A stretch of DNA of 64,000 bases from Caldicellulosiruptor danielii (GTDB taxonomy: Bacteria > Bacillota > Thermoanaerobacteria > Caldicellulosiruptorales > Caldicellulosiruptoraceae), in the NCBI RefSeq assembly GCF_034343125.1, contig NZ_CP139957.1, positions 2,600,001-2,664,000 on the forward strand, in the 5' to 3' direction. The position numbers and the translations under genes are program-made. Below the pieces are notes generated by a model. The model searched no databases. It saw only the letters and a list, made by a program, of their open reading frames with translations, and was not told the origin of the DNA. Position 1 is the stretch's first letter, and every line of letters starts with the position of its first letter. This document shows, one piece after another, positions 26,704 through 34,362 of the stretch.

Positions 26704-27963
26704 TCAATTTTTTATATCCTTAATCCTAAAATGGACAAATCCATCCTCTATAAACGTCTCAAGTTTTATATCCAAAATCTTGCAGAGTTCTTTCACGATA
26801 GACAGCCCCAGCCCAAAGCCTTTTTTGCTTGATTTGTATCTTTCAAATAGAAAAATGAGTTCCTCTTCTTTGAGGTCTGTCTTATTGTAGATATCAATAT
26901 ACTTCTTCTGAGCCTCAATATAAACTTTTTTATCCTTTGTATTTTCAATTGCATTTTGCAGAAGATTATTTATTATTCTTCTAAATGAGTTTAAATCAGT
27001 CTTTATCTTTGGGAAATTTAAGCTTTTGATAATAATCTCAACACCTTCAATCTCAGCAAGCTTCTTGAGCTGTTCGCATGATTGTTTGATTACCAAATTA
27101 ACGTCAACTTCTTCTATTTTTTTCTCAACAATCCCTGCCGAAATCTTTGAAAGTTCAACCATATTAGAAATTAGGTTTTGCATATAATCACATTGTTTTT
27201 CAATTCCATCCATATTTTGTTTAATCTTCTCTTTGTCATCAATATCCAAATATTTTGTGCTCTCACAATAGCCCTTTATAACAGCAATGGGCGTTTTTAA
27301 ATCATGAACAAAATTAGCAACAAACTCTCGTCTCACCTTCTCAAGGAGCCTCAGTGAATTTTTAAGGCTATTGATGGACCTTGTAAGGTCTCCAACCTCA
27401 TCTGTTGAGTTGTCTTTAAGTTCAAAATCCTCCCCTTTAGCAATTTTTTGTGTAGCCACTGAAATTTTTATTATGCGTCTTGAAATATGTCGTGAAATCA
27501 AGAGCGACACTAATAGTCCAATTAAAATAAAAACAATACTAATTTTAATTAGATTTTTTGATATTATATTCAATGCATATCCATAATATGGTTTTGTAGT
27601 TATTGCAATAGAAGTAAAAGCCCCTCTTTTCAACACGTATGCAATATATTCAACTTTCAGATGTGGATGAGAAAATTCATAAACTCCTGTCGAATTAAAT
27701 ACAGGCATAATCATGTGATACGGAAGATCCAATCCTCCATCTTCAAACACAATTGTGTTTCCTTGTAAAATAAGTATTTTAATCGCCGACAAATCTCCTT
27801 CCAATTTGTTTTCAAGCGCATTTTGGGAAAGCTTTTTCAAGTCATCTATTATCATATCCTCTAAAAAGTACTTAAGATAGAGCATATTGGAAATATATAT
27901 GCTCAAAATTAGAAAAACTATTATTCCTATAAAGTTTAGAGCTATTTTAGTAAAAAGTTTCAT
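26704..27963 (-). CDS. membrane sensor histidine kinase
   Basis: A 419-residue kinase. It has a membrane helix near residues 8-29, an extracytoplasmic sensor of about 110 residues, a second helix near 140-160 and a HAMP domain. The dimerisation domain carries the phosphorylated His (FVHDLKTPIAVIKG), followed by an ATP-binding domain with N box (NNLLQNAIENT) and G2 box GFGLGLSIVKEL. A normal DxGxG G1 box is not seen between IYNKTD and the F box, so ATP binding may be atypical. It lies 22 bases after the response regulator gene. The divergent His/Met-rich protein gene and the phased repeats upstream suggest that its signal is metal, phosphate or envelope stress. Confidence 0.9.
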   Translation of the reverse strand: MKLFTKIALNFIGIIVFLILSIYISNMLYLKYFLEDMIIDDLKKLSQNALENKLEGDLSAIKILILQGNTIVFEDGGLDLPYHMIMPVFNSTGVYEFSHPHLKVEYIAYVLKRGAFTSIAITTKPYYGYALNIISKNLIKISIVFILIGLLVSLLISRHISRRIIKISVATQKIAKGEDFELKDNSTDEVGDLTRSINSLKNSLRLLEKVRREFVANFVHDLKTPIAVIKGYCESTKYLDIDDKEKIKQNMDGIEKQCDYMQNLISNMVELSKISAGIVEKKIEEVDVNLVIKQSCEQLKKLAEIEGVEIIIKSLNFPKIKTDLNSFRRIINNLLQNAIENTKDKKVYIEAQKKYIDIYNKTDLKEEELIFLFERYKSSKKGFGLGLSIVKELCKILDIKLETFIEDGFVHFRIKDIKN

Positions 27964-27985
27964 CTTTTTTTTAACATCCTTTCAA

Positions 27986-28651
27986 TCATTCTTTATCCTC
28001 CGAAAGTTTATAGCCCACACCCCAAACTGTCTTGATTAAAAACTTGTAGTCTTTTAACTTTTCTCTTAACTGCTTTATATGAACGTCCACAGTTCGGGTC
28101 TCACCAATGAAGTCAAAACCCCAAACCTTTTCAAGTATCTCATCTCTTGACTTTACCAAATCTTTATTTTTAGCCAAGAAAAGCAAAAGCTCAAACTCTT
28201 TATGAGTGAGGTTCACATCCTCACCATCTACTATCACCTTAAACCTCTTGGGAAAAATTTCTACCTTGCCACTTAAAAGTTTTATGCTCTCTTCAAAATT
28301 CTTGTTTCTCCTCAGAACAACCTTTACGCGTGCAATCAGCTCAAGCATGGAAAATGGTTTTGTGATATAGTCTTCTGCACCAAGTTCAAAACCTTTCAGT
28401 TTATCAAACTCTTCCGACTTTGAGGTCAAAATTATTGTTGGAATGCCTTTTTTGCTGGCTTCTTTTAATACTTCATACCCTTCCATGTCAGGTAGCATAA
28501 TATCAAGAATTACCAAGTCAGCATTGTTCAACTTATTTAGTGCATCTTTTGCAGTGTATGAGTTTATAACTTCAAACCCTTCATTTTTTAGAAATTTTGT
28601 AATTATTTGATTTAAATCTTGCTGGTCCTCAACAACCAAGATATTTGCCAT
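27986..28651 (-). CDS. OmpR/PhoB-family response regulator
   Basis: A 221-residue regulator. The receiver domain has acidic EDQQD, the phosphoacceptor Asp in LVILDIMLPDMEG, and the Lys of ITKPFSMLEL. The C-terminal winged-helix domain shows LTHKEFELLLFLA and RTVDVHIKQLREKL. Such regulators bind direct repeats spaced one helical turn apart. TTCTTTACA repeats with 11-base period lie in the divergent promoter region at 28716-28735, and inverted copies lie at 30259-30300, so both adjacent plus-strand units are likely targets. It is first in the operon with its kinase. Confidence 0.94.
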   Translation of the reverse strand: MANILVVEDQQDLNQIITKFLKNEGFEVINSYTAKDALNKLNNADLVILDIMLPDMEGYEVLKEASKKGIPTIILTSKSEEFDKLKGFELGAEDYITKPFSMLELIARVKVVLRRNKNFEESIKLLSGKVEIFPKRFKVIVDGEDVNLTHKEFELLLFLAKNKDLVKSRDEILEKVWGFDFIGETRTVDVHIKQLREKLKDYKFLIKTVWGVGYKLSEDKE

Positions 28652-28715
28652 TCTTCGCTCACCCTATTTTAATATTATATCTTTTTTAATGGATTTTTTG
28701 TTAAGCCTAAAATTA

Positions 28716-28760
28716 TTCTTTACAATTTCTTTACACTTTGCTTATACCCATCTTATAAAT
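28716..28760 (+). promoter_or_regulatory. phased response-regulator repeats and promoter of the His/Met-rich protein gene
   Basis: TTCTTTACA occurs at 28716-28724 and 28727-28735, an 11-base period. TTTACA of the second copy (28730-28735) doubles as a -35 box 18 bases before TATAAA (28754-28759). This arrangement suits activation by an OmpR-class regulator. Confidence 0.65.
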
Positions 28761-28815
28761 AGAGTTTAACATATAAAACGTAAAACAAATTAAATTTTTG
28801 GGAGGATGATTAAAG

Positions 28816-29373
28816 ATGAAAATCTTAAAATCAGTATTAGGTGTTGGTTTAGTATTAGCGCTTGCTCTCACATTCACACTTGTTTTTGCAAAAGGACCAC
28901 AAACAAGCTTTGCTCAAAAAACACTTAACACTGCAGCAGCTGCTCAGCAACAAAATACAGGTTGCGGCGGATATAGCATAGGGATGCATGTTAATATGCA
29001 AGAACTTGCTGCAAAAGCCTTGGGCATTTCCGTTGATGAGCTTGTCAAAAAATTACAAAACGGTAAAACTATAAATGATATTCTAAAAGAAAAGAAATTA
29101 ACAGTTGACCAGTTCAAAAAGAAGTTGTATGACTTGAGGGTTGCTGAAATTGACAAACTTTTAAAAGATGGAAAAATAACACAACAACAAGCTGATTCTT
29201 TAAAGAAACACTTTCAATCAAACCTTCAGTTTTGCATTGACCACATGTTAGATTGGTCAAACAATGGCACTGGTCACGCAGGAATGATGGGTTTTGGACA
29301 TGGCGGTGACATGATGGGCCTGGGACATGGCAACATGATGGGTGCTGGTTTTAGCGGTATGATGGGATACTAA
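28816..29373 (+). CDS. secreted DUF2680-like protein with His/Met-rich tail
   Basis: A 185-residue exported protein. Residues 1-25 are a signal peptide (hydrophobic core ending VFA). The middle contains a helical module, LGISVDELVKKLQNGKTIND then QLTVDQFKKKL-like and KITQQQADSLKKHF segments, resembling DUF2680/YckD proteins. The last 40 residues are rich in Gly, His and Met, with GHGGDMMGLGHGNMMG repeats suited to binding Cu, Ag or similar soft metals. The ATG follows GGGAGGATG. It is transcribed divergently from a two-component system and has phased repeats in its promoter. A metal buffering or envelope stress role is inferred, not shown. Confidence 0.75.
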   Translation: MKILKSVLGVGLVLALALTFTLVFAKGPQTSFAQKTLNTAAAAQQQNTGCGGYSIGMHVNMQELAAKALGISVDELVKKLQNGKTINDILKEKKLTVDQFKKKLYDLRVAEIDKLLKDGKITQQQADSLKKHFQSNLQFCIDHMLDWSNNGTGHAGMMGFGHGGDMMGLGHGNMMGAGFSGMMGY

Positions 29374-29394
29374 AACTAAATGAAAAAATTTTCA

Positions 29395-29430
29395 GCCTGT
29401 CTGCAAAAGCAAAGCAGACAGGCGATTTTT
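29395..29430 (+). terminator. intrinsic terminator after the His/Met-rich protein gene
   Basis: GCCTGTCTGC (29395-29404) pairs perfectly with GCAGACAGGC (29414-29423), followed by GATTTTT. Confidence 0.9.
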
Positions 29431-29487
29431 GTCATCATGCACACTTTATCAGTTTCATATTTGAGGTTAGAAAATCAACTAAACACC

Positions 29488-30111
29488 TTATTTTATAGGC
29501 CTTGCAATAATTAGCTTTACAATATCAGATAGCAAGTTTTTCTCCTCAACTATCTCAAACCCAGCTTTCTTGAGGTTTTCTATCGTATTTCTATTTATAT
29601 TAGCACCATAAAGCCCAACAACTAATGGGTTTAATATATCCATTATTTTACCTATTGGCTCTTTTTTGCTTCGAACATGCTCAAGCATTACCAAAAGTCC
29701 ATCGCTTTTTAAGACTCTGTGAATTTCTTTCAACCCCAAAACTGGATCTGGTACTGAACAAAATACACAGGCAGTTACAACTGTGTCAAAAGAGTTATCA
29801 GCAAATTCCAAATTCTGAACATCCATAAGTTTTAAGTCTACTTGCAAGTTTAATTTTGAAGCCCTTTCTTTGGCTTTCTCAAGCATTTTGGGGCTAAAAT
29901 CTATTGCAACTATCTCCCAATCTTGACTATAATAAGGCATATTTTTACCCGTGCCAACACCTACTTCTAAAACCTTAGGGCCTTTTACATGGCTAAATAA
30001 TAACTTCCTCCACTGAGAAAACCACTTTTTCTCCATCATATTTTCAATAACATCATAGTACTTAGCAGCTCTATCATATCTTTTTCTGATTATCTCTGTT
30101 CTGTTTTTCAT
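29488..30111 (-). CDS. SAM-dependent methyltransferase, UbiE/PmtA-like
   Basis: A 207-residue class I methyltransferase. SAM motif I is VLEVGVGTGKN near residue 46, followed by AIDFSPKMLEKAKE (motif post I) and the DTVVTACVFCSVPD and LEHVRS segments typical of UbiE-like and phosphatidylethanolamine N-methyltransferase-like proteins. The ATG follows GGAAGGAG. It is transcribed alone, convergent with the His/Met-rich protein gene. The substrate may be a lipid head group or a small molecule. A link to the neighbouring metal/redox-type genes is only positional. Confidence 0.85.
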   Translation of the reverse strand: MKNRTEIIRKRYDRAAKYYDVIENMMEKKWFSQWRKLLFSHVKGPKVLEVGVGTGKNMPYYSQDWEIVAIDFSPKMLEKAKERASKLNLQVDLKLMDVQNLEFADNSFDTVVTACVFCSVPDPVLGLKEIHRVLKSDGLLVMLEHVRSKKEPIGKIMDILNPLVVGLYGANINRNTIENLKKAGFEIVEEKNLLSDIVKLIIARPIK

Positions 30112-30258
30112 ATATTTTCTCCTTCCCTTTTGCTATCTTTGCTATTCTTTTTAAGGCCATTATTGTTTTTCTTAAATCTTACCCCCAGTGAAATTATTCT
30201 TTTTAAATTATTCTACCACTTTACAAAAGTTTGAGCTCAACATCTTTTTATCTGAATG

Positions 30259-30332
30259 TGTAAATAAATTGCAAAGAATTTGTAAAGAATTTGTTAAGTC
30301 AATTGACTTCTAAAAATGGTCTTTGATAAAAT
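30259..30332 (+). promoter_or_regulatory. four 11-base-phased repeats and promoter before the CcdA operon
   Basis: TGTAAATAA (30259), TGCAAAGAA (30270), TGTAAAGAA (30281) and TGTTAAGTC (30292) recur exactly every 11 bases. They resemble Pho-box type direct repeats bound by OmpR-class regulators. TTGACT (30303-30308) and TAAAAT (30327-30332), 18 bases apart, form the promoter just downstream. The repeated unit is the reverse complement of that at 28716. Confidence 0.65.
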
Positions 30333-30421
30333 GATTATATAAAAATTCCGAGTAAATAAATAGGTTTACTTTAAATTTGGTAGAAAAGAACACAAGTCAA
30401 AATGCAAAGGAGGAAATTTTA

Positions 30422-30958
30422 GTGAGCAAGAAGGCAAAGAGAATAATTGTGATTGCTGTTCTTTTTGCATTCTTACTATCTTCACTGTACGTTCAAGTTA
30501 TAATCTCACAACAAAAAGAACAAAGCAATACGCAGACCAAAACTACTTACCGACAGAATTTGAAACAAGGTACAAGTTCCAAAAATACCATGCCAGACCC
30601 TCTGATAATAAATAGTGAAGGCCTCATTACCATTGGAGTGAGGTATCTAAATCCTATAAAAGATGACAAAGATAACCTTGTGTTTGAGGTGTTTTTGGAC
30701 AATCATCAGATTGATTTGTCCACACTCAATCTTAGTGGAAAGATATTGTTTACCACAAGTGAAGGTATAAAAGTTAAAAAAGCAACATGGCGAATTGAGG
30801 GTTCAGGACATCATGTGATGGCATATATCAAAATACCGAAAAAGATAAATGGTAAAAACCTTATTACACCTAAAACTAAATATATCCAATTGGAGTTACA
30901 AGATATTGGAGGTGTCAAATCAAGAATTTATAGGTGGGATAAGAAGTTTTTAAATTAG
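30422..30958 (+). CDS. hypothetical membrane-anchored extracytoplasmic protein
   Basis: About 178 residues from GTG 30422, chosen because AAAGGAGG stands at the right distance; an in-frame TTG at 30377 is unlikely. One N-terminal membrane helix (IIVIAVLFAFLLSSLYVQV) is followed by a polar linker and a beta-rich domain with VFEVFLDNHQIDLSTLNL and WRIEGSGHHVMAYI. The paired His near the end of the domain could bind metal. Similar domains occur beside CcdA and metal transport genes in other bacteria, as far as I recall, but no function is established. It is the first gene of the operon with CcdA, the synthase-like membrane protein and the His-rich peptide. Confidence 0.7.
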   Translation: MSKKAKRIIVIAVLFAFLLSSLYVQVIISQQKEQSNTQTKTTYRQNLKQGTSSKNTMPDPLIINSEGLITIGVRYLNPIKDDKDNLVFEVFLDNHQIDLSTLNLSGKILFTTSEGIKVKKATWRIEGSGHHVMAYIKIPKKINGKNLITPKTKYIQLELQDIGGVKSRIYRWDKKFLN

Positions 30959-30971
30959 GAGGATCTATAAA

Positions 30972-31703
30972 GTGGCTTTTTTACTGCCTTTTGCAGCAGG
31001 TTTAGCATCTTTCTTTTCCCCCTGCATAGTACCTATGATAAGTGTATATTTTTCACTTATCACAGGTGTTTCGGTTAGAGATTTGAAGGATATAGAAGTT
31101 CACAAGAGAATGAGAAAATTTATACTTATAAATACCTTTATATTTGTATCTGCCTTTACACTTGTTTTTACAATCGCAGGGGCTTTAGGAGGAAGTGTTG
31201 GCAGATGGTTAAGTGGTTATACCACGATAATGAATAAAATAGGTGGAGCAATAACTATAATAATGGGATTGAATTTGATTGGTCTGCTAAATCTAAATTT
31301 TTCTTTTTTGAATAAATATAGTGCAGATAACATCAAGACATCATCAAGATATTTTACTACTTTCTTAATAGGTTTGTTTTTTGCTATAGTATGTTCCCAT
31401 TGCATCGGGCCAATTTTATACTCCATGTTGATATATACCACAACCACAAAAAGTGCCTCAGTAGGCATGACGATTATGTTCTTGTTTTCCTTAGGTCTTG
31501 CAATACCGTATTTGCTTGTGGGTTACTATTTACCCAATGCAATTGATGCTATAAAAAGAGTAAAGAAATTTCAAAATGTTATCTCAGTAGTTACAGGAAT
31601 TACTCTCATTTTTCTTGGCATTGTAATGTTTTTAAACAAACTCCAGGACTTGACAGCAATTTTTAGCAGACTGCTACCTTATAAATTGCCATTTGGAATG
31701 TAA
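30972..31703 (+). CDS. CcdA/DsbD-family transmembrane thiol-disulfide carrier
   Basis: A 243-residue six-helix membrane protein. The paired cysteines lie in GLASFFSPCIVPM (helix 1) and FFAIVCSHCIGPI (helix 4); the latter has an extra Cys three residues before the usual one. CcdA proteins pass electrons from cytoplasmic thioredoxin to extracytoplasmic thiol proteins, for example in cytochrome c maturation. No cytochrome or extracytoplasmic thioredoxin is encoded here, so the acceptor may be one of the flanking uncharacterised proteins. The start is GTG at 30972 behind TAGGAGGATC, 13 bases after the upstream gene. Confidence 0.87.
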   Translation: MAFLLPFAAGLASFFSPCIVPMISVYFSLITGVSVRDLKDIEVHKRMRKFILINTFIFVSAFTLVFTIAGALGGSVGRWLSGYTTIMNKIGGAITIIMGLNLIGLLNLNFSFLNKYSADNIKTSSRYFTTFLIGLFFAIVCSHCIGPILYSMLIYTTTTKSASVGMTIMFLFSLGLAIPYLLVGYYLPNAIDAIKRVKKFQNVISVVTGITLIFLGIVMFLNKLQDLTAIFSRLLPYKLPFGM

Positions 31704-31739
31704 TAGATACAAAAAATCGTAATAATGGAGGAAATAAAA

Positions 31740-33995
31740 GTGATTTTAGTTGTTATAAGCTTAGCATCAATTTCATTGTTTATATACCAGGTCATTTTAA
31801 ATCGAATATATTCTGCCTTATTTTGGTATCATTATACCTTTTTAATTACATCATTTGCTATATTTGGCCTTGGAATAGGTGGAATAATAGCTTACAATCA
31901 GCGTCAAAAAAGTGAAGATTTGAAAACTCATTCATTGGTTAAAGCCTTATTTCTTCTTTCTATCTCGTACATATTTTCATTGGGAATTATATATGTATTG
32001 CCGTTTCAAAACAATGTATTGATTTATTTAATTCTGGCCACATTACCTTTTGTAGCAGGTGGTTACTTTTTCTCTAATGTATTTGAGCAGTTTGGAAAAA
32101 TAAGCAACAAGCTATATTTTGCAGACCTCATAGGCTCAGGATTTGGCAGTATAATTGTGTTGCTTTCATTAAACAATCTTGGAATATATAGGTCTGTAAT
32201 TCTAATTTGTATTATTTCAGTCATAGCTTGGCTGCTTTTCAGTATGCAGCTAAAAAAGAAAATGCTGTTTAGCATTGGAGTATTGACTCTTTTCATGTTT
32301 GCGCTTTTTCTTCCAAACAAGTACGTAAATTCAATTGAACAAAACTTTATTGGATTTATTACAAACAAAACAAAAACACTTGGCAGTATTGCAAAGTCAA
32401 ACCAAAAAGCTAAGATTGTCTACACTAAATGGAATGCATTTTCACGAACAGATGTTATTAAAGTAGAAGGCGATAACGATGAAATGATAGTAACAATTGA
32501 TGGCACAGCAAACGCACCTATGTATAGATTTGACGGTAAAAAAAGTAGCTTGAGCAAATATAAAGATGACATCGAATATCTGCCTTTTTCCTTTGGAAAC
32601 AATCATAAAACGTTGATAATTGGGCCTGGCGGTGGCAGGGATATCCTCTATGCCTTGGCTGGGAATAGTAAACAAATAACTGGGGTTGAAATAAATACAT
32701 CAAGCATTGACGCTGTGAGGCACTTTAAAGAGTTCAATGGAGATATATACAACAGGCCAGAAGTAAAAATCTATGGTGAAGATGGCAGAAATTTTATAAG
32801 AAAATCTAAGGAAAAATATGATGTGATATTCTTATCATTGGTCATGACAAATGCATCGCAAAATATAGGTTATGCTCTTTCAGAAAACTATCTGTTTACA
32901 GTTGAAGCTCTTGAGGACTATATGAACCACTTAACAGATAATGGAAAACTTGCCTTCTTAGCTCATGACAAAGAGGATATGAGCAAATTAATAGCAACTA
33001 TTCTTCGCCTATTGAACAAAAGGGGCATATCAATCAAAGAGGCTCCAAAGTATATGGCTATATTCACCAAAGAAATTCAACTAATGAACGGCAATGAACA
33101 TATTCATTATCCATTGATCATTGTAAAAAACAAACCTTTTTCACAAGCCGAGAGCAAAAAATTAAAAGAGACCGCAGACAAAGGAAAGATTGTCCCGCTT
33201 TATATTCCTTATGTTAATGACAAGGGACCACTTTATCACATAAAGCAAGGACATTTGACTTTAGTAGAGTTCGAAAACGGATTTTCATTTAGCGCAACAC
33301 CTGCAACAGACGATAAGCCATACTTCTATGACTTTAGCAAAGGTGTTTCACCTGTGCTGGTATTTATCTTCTTTTTCATACTTATTGGAAGTATAATTCT
33401 ATTTACACCAATTATCTCCCAAGAAAAAGCATTCAAACCTTCTTTGTATTTTTCAAGCTTAGGAATAGGCTACATGCTAATTGAAATTCCGCTTATTCAA
33501 AAGTTTATTCTATACTTGGGTCATCCAGTACTTGCCTTCAATTATGTACTTGCTGGGCTTTTGATTGGTAGCGGAATAGGTGCATACTTTAGCAATGCAA
33601 AGGTGTTTAATAATCTGTCAAATAAAATATACTTGCCCGCTCTTTTGGTCATGATAATAAACATTGGACTAATACTCTCCTTGAACTCAATATTCAAAGT
33701 GACCTCCAATTTTAGTTTAGTCAGCAAAATACTAATTGCAGCTATACTGGTTATGATTCAAGGCTTTTTCATGGGAATGCCGTTCCCAAGAGGTATTAAG
33801 GTGCTGAGCGAAAACAAAAAGAAAAACAAGATAATTCCTGTGATGTGGGGACTCAATGGTGCAATGTCAGTTATAGGCTCAGTTTTATCGATTATGCTTT
33901 CAATGGAGTTTGGATTTACCATTGCTATGCTTGCAGGAGCTATATTATATGGGCTTATAAGCTTGCAAAATAGAAATTTGGTAATTGCTAAATAA
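31740..33995 (+). CDS. polytopic membrane protein with spermidine-synthase-like domain
   Basis: About 751 residues. Residues 1-190 form about six membrane helices. Residues 220-480 form a Rossmann-type domain with the SAM/decarboxy-SAM motif LIIGPGGGRDILYAL and a GEDGRNFI motif. The last 220 residues hold about six more helices. In true spermidine synthases the motif after YDVI contains a catalytic Asp; here it reads FLSLVMTNASQ, so aminopropyl transfer is unlikely. The start is GTG 31740 behind TGGAGG; ATG 31725 lacks a ribosome site. Such membrane-embedded synthase-like proteins are of unknown function. The neighbouring CcdA and His-rich peptide suggest an envelope redox or metal role, by inference only. 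Confidence 0.75.
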   Translation: MILVVISLASISLFIYQVILNRIYSALFWYHYTFLITSFAIFGLGIGGIIAYNQRQKSEDLKTHSLVKALFLLSISYIFSLGIIYVLPFQNNVLIYLILATLPFVAGGYFFSNVFEQFGKISNKLYFADLIGSGFGSIIVLLSLNNLGIYRSVILICIISVIAWLLFSMQLKKKMLFSIGVLTLFMFALFLPNKYVNSIEQNFIGFITNKTKTLGSIAKSNQKAKIVYTKWNAFSRTDVIKVEGDNDEMIVTIDGTANAPMYRFDGKKSSLSKYKDDIEYLPFSFGNNHKTLIIGPGGGRDILYALAGNSKQITGVEINTSSIDAVRHFKEFNGDIYNRPEVKIYGEDGRNFIRKSKEKYDVIFLSLVMTNASQNIGYALSENYLFTVEALEDYMNHLTDNGKLAFLAHDKEDMSKLIATILRLLNKRGISIKEAPKYMAIFTKEIQLMNGNEHIHYPLIIVKNKPFSQAESKKLKETADKGKIVPLYIPYVNDKGPLYHIKQGHLTLVEFENGFSFSATPATDDKPYFYDFSKGVSPVLVFIFFFILIGSIILFTPIISQEKAFKPSLYFSSLGIGYMLIEIPLIQKFILYLGHPVLAFNYVLAGLLIGSGIGAYFSNAKVFNNLSNKIYLPALLVMIINIGLILSLNSIFKVTSNFSLVSKILIAAILVMIQGFFMGMPFPRGIKVLSENKKKNKIIPVMWGLNGAMSVIGSVLSIMLSMEFGFTIAMLAGAILYGLISLQNRNLVIAK

Positions 33996-34019
33996 AAAAT
34001 GGGAGGAGGGAATTTAGGG

Positions 34020-34244
34020 ATGAAAGAAGCACTGCTTATACTTCTCGCAATGAGTGGATGTTTGCTTGCACACATTTTTATGCACAAAGCAATGATGGGA
34101 GGAAGAGGTTGCCACGGCCATGACCACCATCACAGCAATGAAACCCAAAAAGCATCTGACCTCAAAGATCATCAGTTTCACCAACATCACCACAGTGAAG
34201 AATTAGTTGCACTTGATAAACCTAAAAGTGAAGAAAACAAGTAG
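34020..34244 (+). CDS. small His-rich membrane-anchored peptide
   Basis: A 74-residue protein starting at ATG 34020 behind GGGAGGAGGG. One membrane helix (ALLILLAMSGCLLAHIFMH) is followed by a very His-rich tail with CHGHDHHHS and HQHHHSEE clusters, and two Cys (one in the helix, one at the helix exit). The composition implies binding of Zn, Ni, Cu or similar ions. It is the fourth gene of the operon, 24 bases after the synthase-like protein. The Gly/His/Met-rich tail of the 28816 protein echoes it. Confidence 0.75.
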   Translation: MKEALLILLAMSGCLLAHIFMHKAMMGGRGCHGHDHHHSNETQKASDLKDHQFHQHHHSEELVALDKPKSEENK

Positions 34245-34267
34245 AGGGATTTATCCCTCTTTTTTTT
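34243..34267 (+). terminator. intrinsic terminator of the CcdA operon
   Basis: AGAGGGAT (34243-34250) pairs with ATCCCTCT (34253-34260), followed by eight T residues. The hairpin begins at the stop codon of the His-rich peptide gene. Confidence 0.92.
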
Positions 34268-34295
34268 GTGATTTATTGCATCAGATTGGACAATA

Positions 34296-34345
34296 TAGAC
34301 AAAGAAGTTCATATGGTATATAATAATGCAAACGATATCATTTGA
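34296..34345 (+). promoter_or_regulatory. promoter and LacI-type operator before the third GH13 gene
   Basis: TAGACA (34296-34301) and TATAAT (34319-34324), 17 bases apart, form a good promoter. TGCAAACGATATCATTTGA (34327-34345) lies at the expected transcription start and resembles both the starch-regulon operators and a CcpA-type cre site. Confidence 0.7.
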
Positions 34346-34362
34346 GAAAGGGGAGTATTTCA

